Shown: positions 1 through 12,073 of the stretch, in pieces
Position numbering within the stretch: position 1 is the stretch's first letter
Layout: each line of letters opens with the position of its first letter
DNA from: Bradysia coprophila
Taxonomy: Eukaryota; Arthropoda; Insecta; Diptera; Sciaridae
Direction of reading: 5' to 3'
Assembly: GCF_014529535.1 (NCBI RefSeq)
Contig: NW_023504022.1
Location: 8,371,028-8,435,027 of the forward strand
DNA: 64,000 nucleotides
Notes under the pieces: generated by a model
The model's database searches: none
Told to the model about the DNA's origin: nothing
Seen by the model: only the letters and a program-made list of their open reading frames with translations
Position numbers and translations under genes: made by a program

Positions 1-3000
1 CATTCGAAATCGTCACAGCAACACGCCTGCGGTGTATGTCTGCAGACATTTCAGAGTGCCGAAACCTTCGACGAACATTGTTCGCTTACACACCAGGACA
101 ATCCAATATTTCAGTGCTTCATTTGCTCACGACTGTGCGTCACAAATGCGGATCTGAAGCGTCACTTAAAATGTCATCGATCGCCGGTCAAAAAGCCCGT
201 ACGGCAACAGGAATGTGAAGACGATGGTATCCAACTGGAGATTGTTATGAAAGAACCGATAATGTTGACCGACGATGGACAAATTGAAGTGGCGGCGGAG
301 AAATCTGTGCCCGATCAGGAACGAAAGTTTGAGTGCTCGGTGTGTCCCAGTACGTTTAAACGCAACGGCCATTTAAAAGAACACATTTTGTCTCACCTGG
401 GAGTTAAGTCTCACAAATGTGAGATATGCTTCAAGTAGGGGCGACCCATGACTTGTAGTGTGACTGCAAAGGTGTGTAAAATCCTTTTTCCATTTGCAGG
501 TCCTTCGGTAAAATGAGCATCTTAAATCGACACATGTTGTATCATTCCAACGAAAAGAAGTTCAATTGTGGAACTTGTAACGCCAGCTTCATCTCAAGTA
601 AGTCAATTCATTATCGAGGTAGTGAAGCCGGCGAATGAATGAATTGGTCGGCAATAAATTTCAGACAATCAACTGAGTCGGCACAGCTTAAAGCATACAA
701 ATCAACGGAATGTCATGTGTCCCTACTGTCAGAAACGTTTCAAATCCAAAGCAACTTGCCGCACCCATTTGCAAATCCACAAAACCCAGTGGATGAAGCA
801 GTTCAAAGAGCAATTAAAATCGGGAACAATTCAATTCGAAGAGGACGTGACACTCGGTCAACCGAACGACCAGCCGGCACTCGATGTCGTGACATCGGCC
901 ACAAACGAACGCCTGTTGGAATCGTTAAACAATGACAACGCCGATGCGTTTCACGAAACGGTCCAACGTAGCGAAGAGAGCAACCAAGTTTTGTTCACCA
1001 ATTTGGTGCAAGACGCTCAGATGGACGACTCGCGAAATCAGTTTGAATATTTCCTGTTGTTGCCGTCAAACGGAGATCCGAATTGCATTGCAACCGATGG
1101 TAGATCGGATGGTGAACAGCAGTTCGTTGTGGACGATGATCAGCTCAATTTTGCCAATTTACAGTTTATTCAGCTGGATCAGTCGGCCTTGTTAGAATTG
1201 GGAAATACTGCAACGGAAACCGTTACTTCGTTGGCAAAACACCGACTGAACGACAATGAGTTGAACCGACCGGAAATGGTTTCGAATACTGATTGCAGTG
1301 AGTCACAAGTGCCTGTACCTGAGTCTGATAGACCTGATAGAAATGACTACGTGTCAATGGAATCGTCGAAAGAAATTCAATTGGCGAACAAACAGTTGAC
1401 AAATGCGCAGAGGACTAGAAAGTCCACAAAGTCCATCAACAATTGCGAGACTTGCTCGAAAGTCTTCCAAAAACCAATCGACCTTCGTCGACACATTCGA
1501 ACCCATACTTTAGAAAAGGTACCGGCACTGAATCGTCGATTATCCGTGTGAAATATGACTAACCAGCCTGTTTAGCCTTTCAGCTGTTCCAACTGCCCGA
1601 AATCGTTCAGCCTCAAAAGCACCTTACAGAATCACAACAAGAACAAACACTCCGACATGAAAGAGATGCATCCCTGTACGGTATGTTGGAAGGCATTCTC
1701 GTCGAAGCATGCGGTCATCACCCATTCGCTAATCCATTCCAATTCGCGTCCATTCAAATGCGAATACTGTACGACGACATTTCGAACGCGTGGCCATTTG
1801 AAAATCCATCAGCAAATCCATCTGAGGGAGGGACGAAAGTTGGGTGTGAATCCGTCGGAGATTAAAACGAAAAAAGAGAAAGCGAAACTGTTGCCGCTGA
1901 TAAATGTGATGCAAGAGTTCGGTGACCCGAATGTTTACGAAGAGTTTGTCGATCAGAGTGGATTCGTTGAGGAAATGCCCGATTCAACGGTATTTAGAGT
2001 GGAGCGATCGGTATGAGGTTGCACGAATCGAAAATTTGCGCAGAATTTAATTTTTTCGGTTTTCAGGACACTGACACGGACAACCAGATGGTCAATACCG
2101 AATCTCTAACAAATGTAAGTTCTTATTACGAGGCGACTGCTTCATTACCAATATGTGACAAATATTCCAATCACTCCCACAGACAATTTACCAGTGCTCC
2201 TTATGCCCGGAACAATTCAACGACAAGGACAGTTACAGTGCCCATGCAGCCAGCCACAAAGGTAAGACTTGACTCTGGAGAATATTATTGCACAGCGCAA
2301 CCATTTTCTTTGTTCGTTTTTTTTCTCTTAGAAAACCTTCGTTGTCCTGATTGCCACAAAGTGTTTAGGAAACCAAGTCTCTTGAAGCGACACATGATTG
2401 TGCATTACGGTCGAAAGGAATTTACATGCAAAATTTGCCACAAATCTTATACTCAAAAAGCGACACTGCAAGCGCATATGGGGTAAGTGGATTTTCGGTT
2501 TGCCTTTTGTTTAGTCCGCTAGAACGTAGTGAATTTTTGATTGAAGCAATCATTCATCCATGACAATTTTCACGTCTTTACTCAGGCCACATCCGACCGT
2601 TTCTGAGATTTTCTTAGCCCATCAGTACGATTGGGTCTATTATGCCAGTTGTAACATTCGGGCCACTCTAAACGTAAAAATAAACAAAGTGAAAATCGGA
2701 TAAGAAAAATAGGTCGAACAGTAGGCTAGTGCCGTTCAGGGTCTTGCATCTAAGAAACTTTTAATGTCCAGAGGTTCCAGAGCAGCTAGTCCTTTTAGCA
2801 GAGCTTTTTGTCTTTTTTCTCTATTTTTCGATGGTCGGCATCAATCGACCTACCTTACGGTCCCTAGATTTAGATTAACTGTAGAACCGGAATTCATTGG
2901 CCGGATAGTTTTCAAGATTCTGCAGCGTTCATTGTAGACCAGTGTCGTACGGCACTTTGAGTCACTAATAAATGTCTCTAACTTTGAAGTCAAACGGTCT

Positions 3001-4321
3001 CACAAGCCACAAAGTGTTGTGAACGAAAACTTAAGCCACGAAATGAAATCTGTGCCAAATCTTTACATTACAAGATAACGAAAAACATTTGTTCAACGCA
3101 TTCTGTTTACTAGCGCTAGAAGGGCTAGAACGAGGCTAGCCGTAGTGTGTATGTCGGTAACTACACATCATAGAAAATCCAAATTTAGATCAATATAAAG
3201 CCAAATGTAGAATTGAATAGAAAAAATAAAATTTTCGTTGGTGGACTGAGCGAGCCTGACAAGTTGAAAATTCGAAAAATTTGGTTTGTCAGGCATGATG
3301 CACTCGCCAACGAAAATTTTATTTTTTAGTTCCATTCTACATTTGGCTTCAATTATGACACCAATTTGGATTTTACACGATGTGTGGTTGCCGTGATATA
3401 CACTGGAGCTCGTTCTCGCCCTTCTAGCCACGGTGCGGTTGAACAACTTTTTTTTCGAAAAGTTCGTAAACATGGGGTTTTCTTGTTAAAAATGATTGGG
3501 GTGATCCTAACGATTATTTTTCTCCTAAATTTAAAATGTTTTGCCCGGGCCTTCTCGAGAAAACTTGATTTATCTTTAAAAAATGAGTCAAAAATGGCCC
3601 TTTGTGAAATGTTTTCTACTAGGAAAGCTTGTTAATGTATTTTTTGGTTTTATAAGAACAATTATATGAAGTAGAGACTCAAACCTTTACAACGGTACCT
3701 TACACACCATATTCGAACCTTCAATATATGATTGGAATCCCGTTTTCGACGAACTTTAAGGAAATTTCGATGGTTATGTTGGTTTTCCCGGTATTTTTTT
3801 AGCTAATAGGTCCGAGCTATTCTTTTTTCAATTGTTTCATAAAGATGACATCCATACCTTTCGATTGATACCAAACAAGGCAAAAAAAGTTGTTCAACCG
3901 CACCGCTATAGCGGTTGATTAAATTTGACATAGGTTTCAAGCCGTGACCTTATGAGGGATTTAAAGTGCCGTGGAGCACCGGTCCATTGGCTTGACTGAG
4001 TGAGTAGTCTTTACAATTTTTCACTGGCAAGTTAGGCGAATGCATACGGCAGACGTATAGGAAACAGGGGAATTTATTTGCAAAAAATGTTTCGTTAGGT
4101 CATCAAACTTCCATATCAAAGAATTTTCATAGTCATTGCTTACCTTCACTGATGATGAGTCTTTGTTTTACCGTTTCAGCCTGCATACGGACGGCGCTTC
4201 GTTCGAGTGTTCGCAGTGTCACAAAAAGTTCAATTTCAAAACGAATCTTACGACCCACGAACGACAATGCAGTTTGTTGAACAACCGAACACCATCGGAA
4301 TATCACATCGGAATCTCGTAG
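1..4321 (+). CDS. C2H2 zinc-finger protein, 5' end outside the window (8 exons seen)
   Basis: Reading frame 1 is open from the first base. Exons that join in frame are 1-434, 500-597, 665-1518, 1576-2010, 2067-2114, 2183-2261, 2332-2482 and 4180-4321 (746 residues, stop TAG). All introns are GT-AG; the one at 1519-1575 is placed so that a canonical TLEKPF linker forms across it. I count 14 C2H2 fingers; the last ends in Cys rather than His (C2HC). Between fingers 6 and 7 lies an acidic, Gln/Asp-rich stretch of about 200 residues that could be an activation or interaction region. Such proteins are usually nuclear DNA-binding regulators. I cannot assign an orthologue. The last intron (1.7 kb) holds an inverted repeat. 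The protein N-terminus lies upstream of the window. Confidence 0.9.
3112..3428. repeat. Inverted-repeat (MITE-like) element in the zinc-finger gene intron
   Basis: The left arm, beginning near CTAGAAGGGCTAGAACGAG, is repeated as its reverse complement ending near 3428. The inner parts (AAAATCCAAATTT..., AAATGTAGAATTG..., AATAAAATTTTCGTTG...) pair as well. Arms are about 140 bp around a short loop near 3270. No clear target-site duplication was found. Confidence 0.7.
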
Positions 4322-4325
4322 CAGA

Positions 4326-4331
4326 AATAAA
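4326..4331 (+). terminator. Polyadenylation signal of the zinc-finger gene
   Basis: AATAAA begins 5 bp after the TAG stop codon of the zinc-finger gene. Signals for the opposite gene lie only about 10-35 bp further on, so the two 3' UTRs probably overlap. Confidence 0.6.
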
Positions 4332-4340
4332 AATTAAAAA

Positions 4341-4362
4341 TTTATTTTTTTGGTTTTTTATT
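4341..4362 (-). terminator. Polyadenylation signals of RRN3
   Basis: On the minus strand AATAAA occurs at 4362-4357 and again at 4346-4341, 30-50 bp past the RRN3 stop codon. A CT-rich run separates them from the stop. Confidence 0.55.
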
Positions 4363-4391
4363 GTAACTTCTTCTCTCTCTCTCTCTCCCTC

Positions 4392-7300
4392 TTAAAAATG
4401 CACATCCTTTTCCAGGCTCCTGGATATCTCAACCATCACTTTCTTCGGATTAATAAAATACTCATCACTTAACGACTCTAGCCGAACCCGTTTCCGGTCC
4501 ATCACATCCATAGCATCACCAATGTCATTGTCCTCATCGGACGGCACCAATTGTTGCCAATAAATGTCCGATATTCGCTTACCCGATTTCTTCAGTAGAT
4601 ACGCGTCGAACGGATTAATTATGTCTAACGTCTGGTCGGGCATGGCTATTTCATTCGAATAGACGGTGGCCAGTCGATGACGAGCATTTCGCTCCAGTAT
4701 GGTTTGACAGTAGACCAATTGATGCGATTTCGTGACACTCGCGAATATTGTCGCAATGTCGTTGTGACAGACGCGTAACGGATTGAACGGAGATTTGACG
4801 ATTCTGGTGAGTTGGTATCCCAAATCTGTTAAAATTGAAAAAGACAAAATTTAAACTCAAGTTTGGTACCGAGTCCGATGTCACGTACCTTTAGCCCTTC
4901 GATCCGAAACCGCATCGATTCGGATTGCAATGATGTGGAATATGGCGTGGCACACCGAATAATAGACCATGTGAGCTTTCATGGCATTGATGTTGTTCAG
5001 CATTGTGTACGCATTCTCCATGTACGTTATCGCCCATTCGCACAACGACTGTAGATTCGATTCGATATCCTTGTTCGTTACGAATTTGGCGTGACACATG
5101 AAACTGGCTATGTAGCACACTGCCGTTCGACGAATTAGTGGCGCTTCGTTGAAATTGTTTAATTTTGACCAGCACGTGTCGATAAATGATTGCAGAATGG
5201 CAGGCTGGATGAAGGGTAAATGGAAAAGAGTTAAGAGTTGGATTAACCGTTGCGTTGTATTAGTATTAATATCACACGAGATAGACCGACTCTGTGCACC
5301 GCAAAAAGCAGATTGGGTCATGTTAACATTACCATTTAAGCTATTCGTCCAGAGATTCGGTCTCAAAGATAACAAACTAACAAATCAGACCACTGACTCA
5401 CCTTCAAACTGCTATAGTAGAATATCGTAAATTGAATGTGATGACTGTTGTACGTTGGTAGTATCAAATTTTCGAATATGTCCAGCAGAAGATCTTTCAA
5501 TTTCCTTTTTCTGTTCGCATCACGGCCATATTCTCTATCGATAAATGAAAACAGTTGTTCCATGCACAGATCCAATGTTTCGGCGTACTTGAATTTCATT
5601 TCATCATCTTCATCTGAAGAGGAAAAAATACGAAAGAAAGATGTAGTCAGTGTCGAGCTCTCTGTATCGTAAAAGCCTACATCAAAATATTACTTTAAAC
5701 TCTAAGATACTCACAATCTTTCAACGGGTTTTCAGTGCAATCATCGTCGCATTCATATGACTGAATCGCTGATTTGGAAGCACTCGTATCCAATTCAATT
5801 AACCTGAAAGCAAATTAAGTTTGATCAATCATAAGTAAGTAGACAAATTTGTAGTAGCAGAAGGATCGCTGTGACATTTCATAGGAATGAATCAATGTGA
5901 AGTTGTTTCACAAAAAAATAGTCCTGTAAGAATGAAGTACTATAAAAAAATGTGGCGCCACTACAGGCCAACCGTCTAGGCGAATAAGACCAACCAGCAA
6001 AGAGGTAAGCAAGCGCAAGTGGTTCTTATACTTCAAAAAAATCTTGTACTTCATTCGCTTTAACATAAATTGTGCTAATCTACGAAGTAAATTCACGAAT
6101 TGAAAGTCACATTGTAATTTAACATAGTGCGTTCCCTTAAATTCGAATTCGAAATTCACCTGCACTACAGACGAGATTCACTTCTCCTTGAAGTAGTTGA
6201 AAAAGTCGTAACGAGAAATTTTTTTTGAGGATTATTCGCAAAAATTTTAGCAAATATAGTTCAAAAGGCTGTCTTAGTAGGTTCTCTTTTACACTTATAA
6301 TTCTAGTAAAGTTCGTAGATTGATAATATGGTATGAATGATCTCGGAGTTATTCCTACAATAATTTTTGCATGATTTCCTCATGCGACGATAATAAATTG
6401 GGTAGTTCTGAACTGATTTTGGAAATTTTTGTTTCCTTCATTTAAGAATGGGGGATTGAAGTTTTTATAAGTTATGATTTTATGATTGATACTCGTGAGC
6501 TCAGTGTTTTTCGAGTATATTTTCACCAAATATTTCGTCCGCGTATCGCTGGCATTTTCAATGGCTACATTTTTAATCGACGTAAAACATTATTCTAAAC
6601 AAAGAATTGTTCCACTCTATATCTCTAAAATGCACTGATCTTTTTATAAGTTAGTCTAAACTTCGCACGGTGGGGTTGAACAAAACTTAAATAGAGTCGC
6701 GACACCACCTCTGATTTTTTTTTCATGTTCTGGTTGAGGGACTCGAGTACTAACGAAACTGTATTCAGTTTCCGGATCTGTCCAGCCGTTTCGGAGAACC
6801 GGCACACGTGGCCGTGCGAGATCCACGAGTCAATTTAAATACAGATTGTTATAGCAACGGATAGAGGGACTAATTGTAAGTTAATTCGTGTCAAAATTGC
6901 TTCTCTCAACAACCTGGCCACGGAGCAACAGCCAGCTAAAGTCGAAATTTCGACATTTTTGAATGACGAAAAAAGTTTGAAACTCTTTGAATGGCGATAA
7001 TGGTAGAGGATTCCATGCTCTATTAAACGCCGAGAATGGATTTTACAAAATTTGTCTGAATTGTATACAATTACTGAAAAAATTTATTTTCACCATCCTC
7101 GACGAAACTTCAACTCATCTGTAATACACAGGTAGACCCTTCTTGTATCAAAACAATAATGCCTGATCAGCCTGCAGTCTTAGGTTTACAACAATACCAA
7201 ACTTGCCATACCAGCCTCACAACAAGTATCCCTTACGACATTTCGTTTGCAGCAAGGTATGACGAAATTTTCAACTTACTATCTATCTTCAAGTGCCCCG

Positions 7301-9163
7301 TTCCTTTAGGATGAGTGGGATTGTTATCCATTCTTCGTAAATAAGTGGTTTAAGTTATTTGAAGCAATTCGTACAATGATTACGTGCATCTGGAGTCGGT
7401 TAAAGCTGATTTCGCTACATGTTAGAGGAAATTTACCCCAAAAATATGTGGAAATCAGCTTTAACCGACGCGACTCCAGATGCTGAAAAATTCTGAAAAA
7501 ATTTCGAAATAATTCTGAATTTTTTTCGGAACTTTTTGGAACTTACAAAATTAAATTTCACAAAAATAAAAAAGTTTTAATATCTTTAGATGACTTCGTT
7601 AGTCAAGGGACCTGGCTAACCTAGTCACTTGGGGCGGACGAAAAAAATATCCGAAATTTGATCGGTTCGATATGTCACGTCTGTTATCGACAACAACGAG
7701 AATATAAGCGAGTGAATATATGCTCTGTTTAGCGTTGACTTTCATAGCAATGAACGCGTGGAAAATTGGTTTAATTTCGTCAATTTTCTTTTAATTTCAA
7801 GATCTAAGGAAAATTCTATTTCGTGAAATTGACCAGCAAAGAACTCTGTCAGCTACTGATCTAGGTTTCTAACTATTCTTTCTTCCAACCTTGATCAAAG
7901 ACCATTTTCAGAGGTTTATGTAAATTTGCTACTTCAAATACTGATTCTTTGAATGAAAAGACTCACACCGAAAAGCTGACCATTGATGTTTGATCAGAGT
8001 CAATAAATCCATTTTTAATATAGATGTCACTCAGGCAACGGACAGAACGATTGTAAACAACTCTCTAGTACAACAATGAGTCACTTACTAATCATTTTCG
8101 TTGATAACGAGATAAGAAAAGTGAAGTTGATTACGAGGCCTTTAATTTGAAACGTTTAAGTTCGCCTACGAAATCATCAATAAGTAGTATCATGGTGAGC
8201 CGGTATACAAGATAAGATTACTCTGGCACCGAAACAACCCCCCAGACATAACAACTAATCAAAGAGCAATATTTTCAGAGCGAAAGTCCTATGCAGTTCT
8301 ATAACGGGTGTTGGGTTGGTACTCACTTCTTAAAAATCAACTCGATTAGCTCGTTCGCAAAGATCGGACGATAATCCAGTAGCCGAAGTATATTGTAAAC
8401 ATAGCCAGCGTACACATGCGGTGGCTTCGAAATGTGTGGAAAATTGTTCTCGATCGCGCACTTTATTTTGTCCGACGTCAGCGGTATGATGTCCAGTATC
8501 GAATTGATAGCATCGTGTAAATTTGTTAACGCCTTTTCGACCTGTTCATTCGGTAGTCCTCTTTTCCATGACCGTTCATCATCGCTGGGTATCCAATGGG
8601 ACACCAATCTGCGCAGAGCATCTTCGACGAATTTATTGTGGGCCGTTATGATGTCTTTCAGGAATTTTGTGTACGACAGACGATTTTCTTCGTTTTCACG
8701 CAACCAGGGCTGGAAAGAACCATTTAAATATTACAAAGTGTGTGGGAGACACCACTAGTGGAATTGTCGGTATGCTATTTCTAGTGGTTTCCGATCGGTA
8801 AGGTCTTTGATTTATATTTACCATTGATAGCATTGCGTGAACAAGTTTCGAAAATTTGGGTGTTAGCAAATCGACGCACTGTTGCCCATTTTGAATGATA
8901 GCCGCAAATTCGTCGGATGTGATGGCCTTGCTTTTTACGTAAATTACGTAGTTTTCGTACAACTGTTTATTCTCTTTGACATTCTGCAAGATTTCCCGAA
9001 GATTTGCAGATTTAGCCGACTGAATGGTTGCATTATGTTGGGCTGCTTGGAAACTAGTTTCCCGTTTCGACGAACTATATGTTGAACCAACGGAAAGACG
9101 GCTGGATATTACCGATTTGGACGAACTTAAACGACTCGCAACAAATGTTTTTGATGAATTCAT
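4392..9163 (-). CDS. RRN3: RNA polymerase I-specific transcription initiation factor RRN3 (TIF-IA)
   Basis: Six exons on the minus strand: 9163-8822, 8709-8327, 5803-5715, 5613-5402, 5204-4889 and 4825-4392, giving 591 residues; phases agree at every junction. The whole length aligns by eye with RRN3: the PWL motif after exon 1, the block ending LLDYRPIFANELIELIFKK, the acidic linker (ECDDDC, YEDDEM), the LIRRTAVCYIASF repeat, and the C-terminal block containing SPFNPLRVC and QLVYCQTILERN. RRN3 is a HEAT-repeat protein that bridges Pol I to the promoter-bound selectivity factor and is needed for rRNA synthesis. Human RRN3 is 651 residues; this one is somewhat shorter, mainly at the ends. The start is the first Met of a Ser-rich leader. 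Intron 2 (2.5 kb) carries several repeats. Confidence 0.93.
5880..5997. repeat. Dispersed repeat, copy 1 (ATGTGGCGCC family)
   Basis: Shares GAATGAATCAATGTGAAGTT, CACAAAAAAATAGT, AAAAAAATGTGGCGCC and ACAGGCCAACCG in the same order with 31987-32112, so the two are copies of one element. It lies in RRN3 intron 2. Confidence 0.65.
6024..6075 (-). repeat. GAAGTAMAAGAT dispersed repeat, partial copy
   Basis: Read on the minus strand this has ATGTTAAA followed by AATGAAGTACAAGATT, matching the core of the copies at 31741, 32931, 42193, 48844 and 63600. It lies in RRN3 intron 2. Confidence 0.5.
7386..7483. repeat. Short inverted repeat (MITE-like) in RRN3 intron 2
   Basis: GCATCTGGAGTCGGTTAAAG at 7386 returns as its reverse complement ending at 7483, with GCTGATTTC also pairing. 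Arms are about 30 bp around a 35-40 bp centre. An AAATTCTGAAAA-rich stretch follows that resembles the palindromic element at 62362. Confidence 0.6.
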
Positions 9164-9733
9164 TATTGTGACCTTCGACTGTATTTACATGATCCGCAAT
9201 CGAAGTAAAAAAATGGATTCACAGTATGATAGAGATTACGAAATTGTTGATATATTCACTAGTTGTCACTTGGACAAATGCACTATCGTGACAATACCGC
9301 ACCGTTTTATGTTATATTTCCCTTTGACGGTCAATTTTTATTACAATTTTTCAATTAATTTACAACTTATTTTGAAATCCACGTTTTATGAAATGTCGTC
9401 TTTTCATTTCCTCAGTTTTTGTTCTTCTTTCTTTTCGTTCACAAGTTAACCGGCGGTCATATGAATTGTGATGATTCCATGTGGCCTGACTTTCGTCATA
9501 TTTTGCAATTATTTTTTGAATTAATAATTCAAAAGCAAAGTTTTGCTGCCAGAGCGGACCGAGTGCCGCGAAACGATTAAGTTGGAATTTCTTATTTTCT
9601 TCCAGATGTGCACACAATGTTTTTCATACGTGTGAGGTGTGATTAATAGTTTTTGTTCACGAGACAAAAACATTAATAGCTTAAAATTGGCTCGTTCGGT
9701 ATGCGTTTTTATGTAGGCGGGAACACCAAGCCT

Positions 9734-9913
9734 GTAAACAATTGGAAGAGGTCACGCGGATACGTGGGTGGCACAACACAGTTGACAATAATATGGTGGA
9801 TTTCATACAAAACTTCACCTCTTCTAATGATTCTCGTTGTCGTGATATTGGGGAATATTTTTTGAAGTAAAATCATTCATTGTGGGGATCTGCGTGACCA
9901 CCCCAAAGTTTAC
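9734..9913. mobile_element. MITE family A, copy 1
   Basis: The termini are inverted: GTAAAC, then AGAGGTCACGCGGAT on the left, and ATCTGCGTGACC followed by CCAAAGTTTAC on the right. The same termini bound 11435-11544, which defines a family. Length is about 180 bp. A target-site duplication is not clear. Confidence 0.75.
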
Positions 9914-10339
9914 CGCATTCGAAAGCATGGCATTTTGGTGGGTTTTGAAATTAAGTTTCTCTATGTTGCGCACATTGTCAACAACGTGTAGCAACGTGCA
10001 ACAAAACAAGTCACAACCCACTCGAAACTGGTGACAAATTCCATAATCTATTGTTATCACATAATTCAAAAGGTCAAAACAAGAGGTAAGAAAATAGACA
10101 TTTTATCCCCCGAACTGTCATCAGACTATAGTATAAGTAGACTACTCGAGTCAATGGTTGTAGATAGACTAAGACTTTATTCATACATAGCGTCAACAAA
10201 GGCGGCAACATCATTTTATTAACTTAATTTCCTCTTACTAAAAAAGTACTCAGTGTAAGAAACATGATTGAATTTTTTCGATTTTTGCTTTGTTTATTTG
10301 ACAGCTCGCTCTCTCACGGAGTACTTTTTGTTGAGTGGA

Positions 10340-11245
10340 AACCATACTTAAAAGTCCAGGAGCAAACCTTAGACGAATTATATAATATTCGCCGAGGGGG
10401 AAACCACTCTTGTGTGATTGACATGGTTAATCTGTTAATCAGTCAATCAGCAACATGATTTTTGTGAATACGTATCACTTTTTCATCGAATCGTTCACTT
10501 AAAATTCAAATTTTAGGCATACTTACGGCGTGAATTGTAGTTTTGTGACGATTCCCTCTGTTAAATGCTGGTTTATCACTGATTCGTTAATCACTGGCTA
10601 ATCTTGTTAAGCATGTTAAGAGCGTACAAGGGTTTAGCTGTGGACATAAACCAAATACTATGGCGCCACCTCTTTTAATTCAAGTGAAATGCTCATTGTG
10701 TCTTCAATAACAAAAGAATCTGGAACATCGAAGACGGCCACCATAGAAATAGTGTGAAAGCAAGATGGCCGCCGTGGTAGAAAAATTTTTGATTTTTATT
10801 AATTTAATCAAAACAAAAAGGAATTTTAGAAAAAGGAAAACACATTTTCGTGGTCAGCGACATAAGGAACGGTTTTGATATAGCAACTTATGTGTTTATT
10901 CTCGATGTACTGCCGAAAAAATGTACCTAAAGTGGAAAAAAATTTTGCCTTGCAGACGTGTAAAATCAAGTAATTTTATAAATGCGAAAACAAATTTCTG
11001 TTAAGTAAGGCTCAAATTAATCGTTAATTCCCTTTTTGCTGTATTCCATCTCTTGAGTCCTGAGAATTATGTTCCTAAATATGCCCTATTTTTCGCGCAA
11101 TTTTGGTTCTTGTCCGAAGCTAAACCCTTGTACCCTCTTAACCACGTCTATAAAAAAGAGTGGTTTCCCCCTCGATATTCGCACTATTCATGAACGCGTA
11201 TTTGAAAGGTAATGATTCGTCTAAGGAGCAAGTTAATTTAACTGA
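10340..11245. repeat. Nested inverted repeats (foldback element)
   Basis: Outer arms: CGAGGGGGAAACCACTC near 10395 pairs with GAGTGGTTTCCCCCTCG near 11157, and TTAGACGAAT near 10370 pairs with ATTCGTCTAA near 11213. An inner pair, GTACAAGGGTTTAGCT near 10624 and AGCTAAACCCTTGTAC near 11118, bounds about 530 bp (10615-11142). This suggests a foldback transposon or one MITE inside another. Confidence 0.6.
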
Positions 11246-11434
11246 GCTCGATGGGTGAACACTCTTTTTGGCATTCTCTCTTAACACTCTACAGACTGTT
11301 ATGATCAGAGTTTGAAGCCCGCAGACCAGTTGATAATAGCTTGTCTTGCCTTATTTGTCATTGCATTTTTCCTTCCATCAGAACAAATAAATTTGTTGAC
11401 GTTTAGGTTATGTTCATGTCTGTGGATTCAAGAC

Positions 11435-11544
11435 TTTAAACTTATGGGGAGGTCACGCAGATCGACATTTTATTAGATACGCGGAACACACCACTTCTGA
11501 TGATTTTACATTATGTGTATCTGCGTGACCTCTCCAAAGTTTAC
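11435..11544. mobile_element. MITE family A, copy 2
   Basis: TTTAAAC and GGGGAGGTCACGCAGAT on the left mirror ATCTGCGTGACCTC and CCAAAGTTTAC on the right. It is the same family as 9734-9913 but about 110 bp long, so the two copies differ by an internal deletion. Confidence 0.75.
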
Positions 11545-11620
11545 AGCCTTGGAAATCGTTGTCGTTCGTGATGTCAAAGTTCGTGTTTACAGTTACTTGG
11601 AACAAACCTATCGACTATTA

Positions 11621-11795
11621 TGATGAGAGAGAAAGAAATATTTTGACAGATACCCCAAGGCAAGTTATAATAAACTGGTCTTCGGTCCTCTCGCTCGCAT
11701 CGTAACATGTTGAAAGAGAAGCAAATATTTGGACAGGTACCCCAAGGCAAGTTATAATTAACTAGTCTTCGGTTTTCTCGATCTGATCATAATAG
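11621..11795. repeat. Two-copy direct repeat, about 86-bp period
   Basis: Two successive units share ACCCCAAGGCAAGTTATAAT and GTCTTCGGT with AAATATTT-GACAG upstream; units start near 11625 and 11711. They diverge by roughly 15 percent. Confidence 0.75.
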
Positions 11796-12073
11796 TCTAT
11801 ATGTGCTTTCGTTCAAAATTTTGTGTTCGATGAAAATTTCCCGCTTCGTCCAAATCGATAATTAGCTGATGGCATCTGGCAATACAGTCGTTAAATAACA
11901 TCTGTTTAACCAACAATGTGTGCAGTCAACAACATATGACTGTGTTAACAAATATTTAACTAGAGAAGAAAACTGTTTCTTTTGCCTTCAAATTTATAAC
12001 TCGTACCCGTGTTGTCAACTAACATACAGTACGAGAGTTACTTTGACTTATAATCGATGCATATATCGTGACA

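Larger units (their letters stand above)
9164..12073. other. Intergenic DNA between the divergent RRN3 and SWT1 genes, filled with repeats
   Basis: No coding exon is recognisable. The stretch contains two copies of one MITE (9734, 11435), a foldback structure (10340-11245) and an imperfect tandem duplication (11621-11795). Core promoters of both genes should lie near the ends, but I saw no decisive TATA box. The segment 10478-10536 matches 31605-31665 (blocks TTTTTCATCGAATCGTTCAC and TTAAAATTCAAATTTT). Confidence 0.6.
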
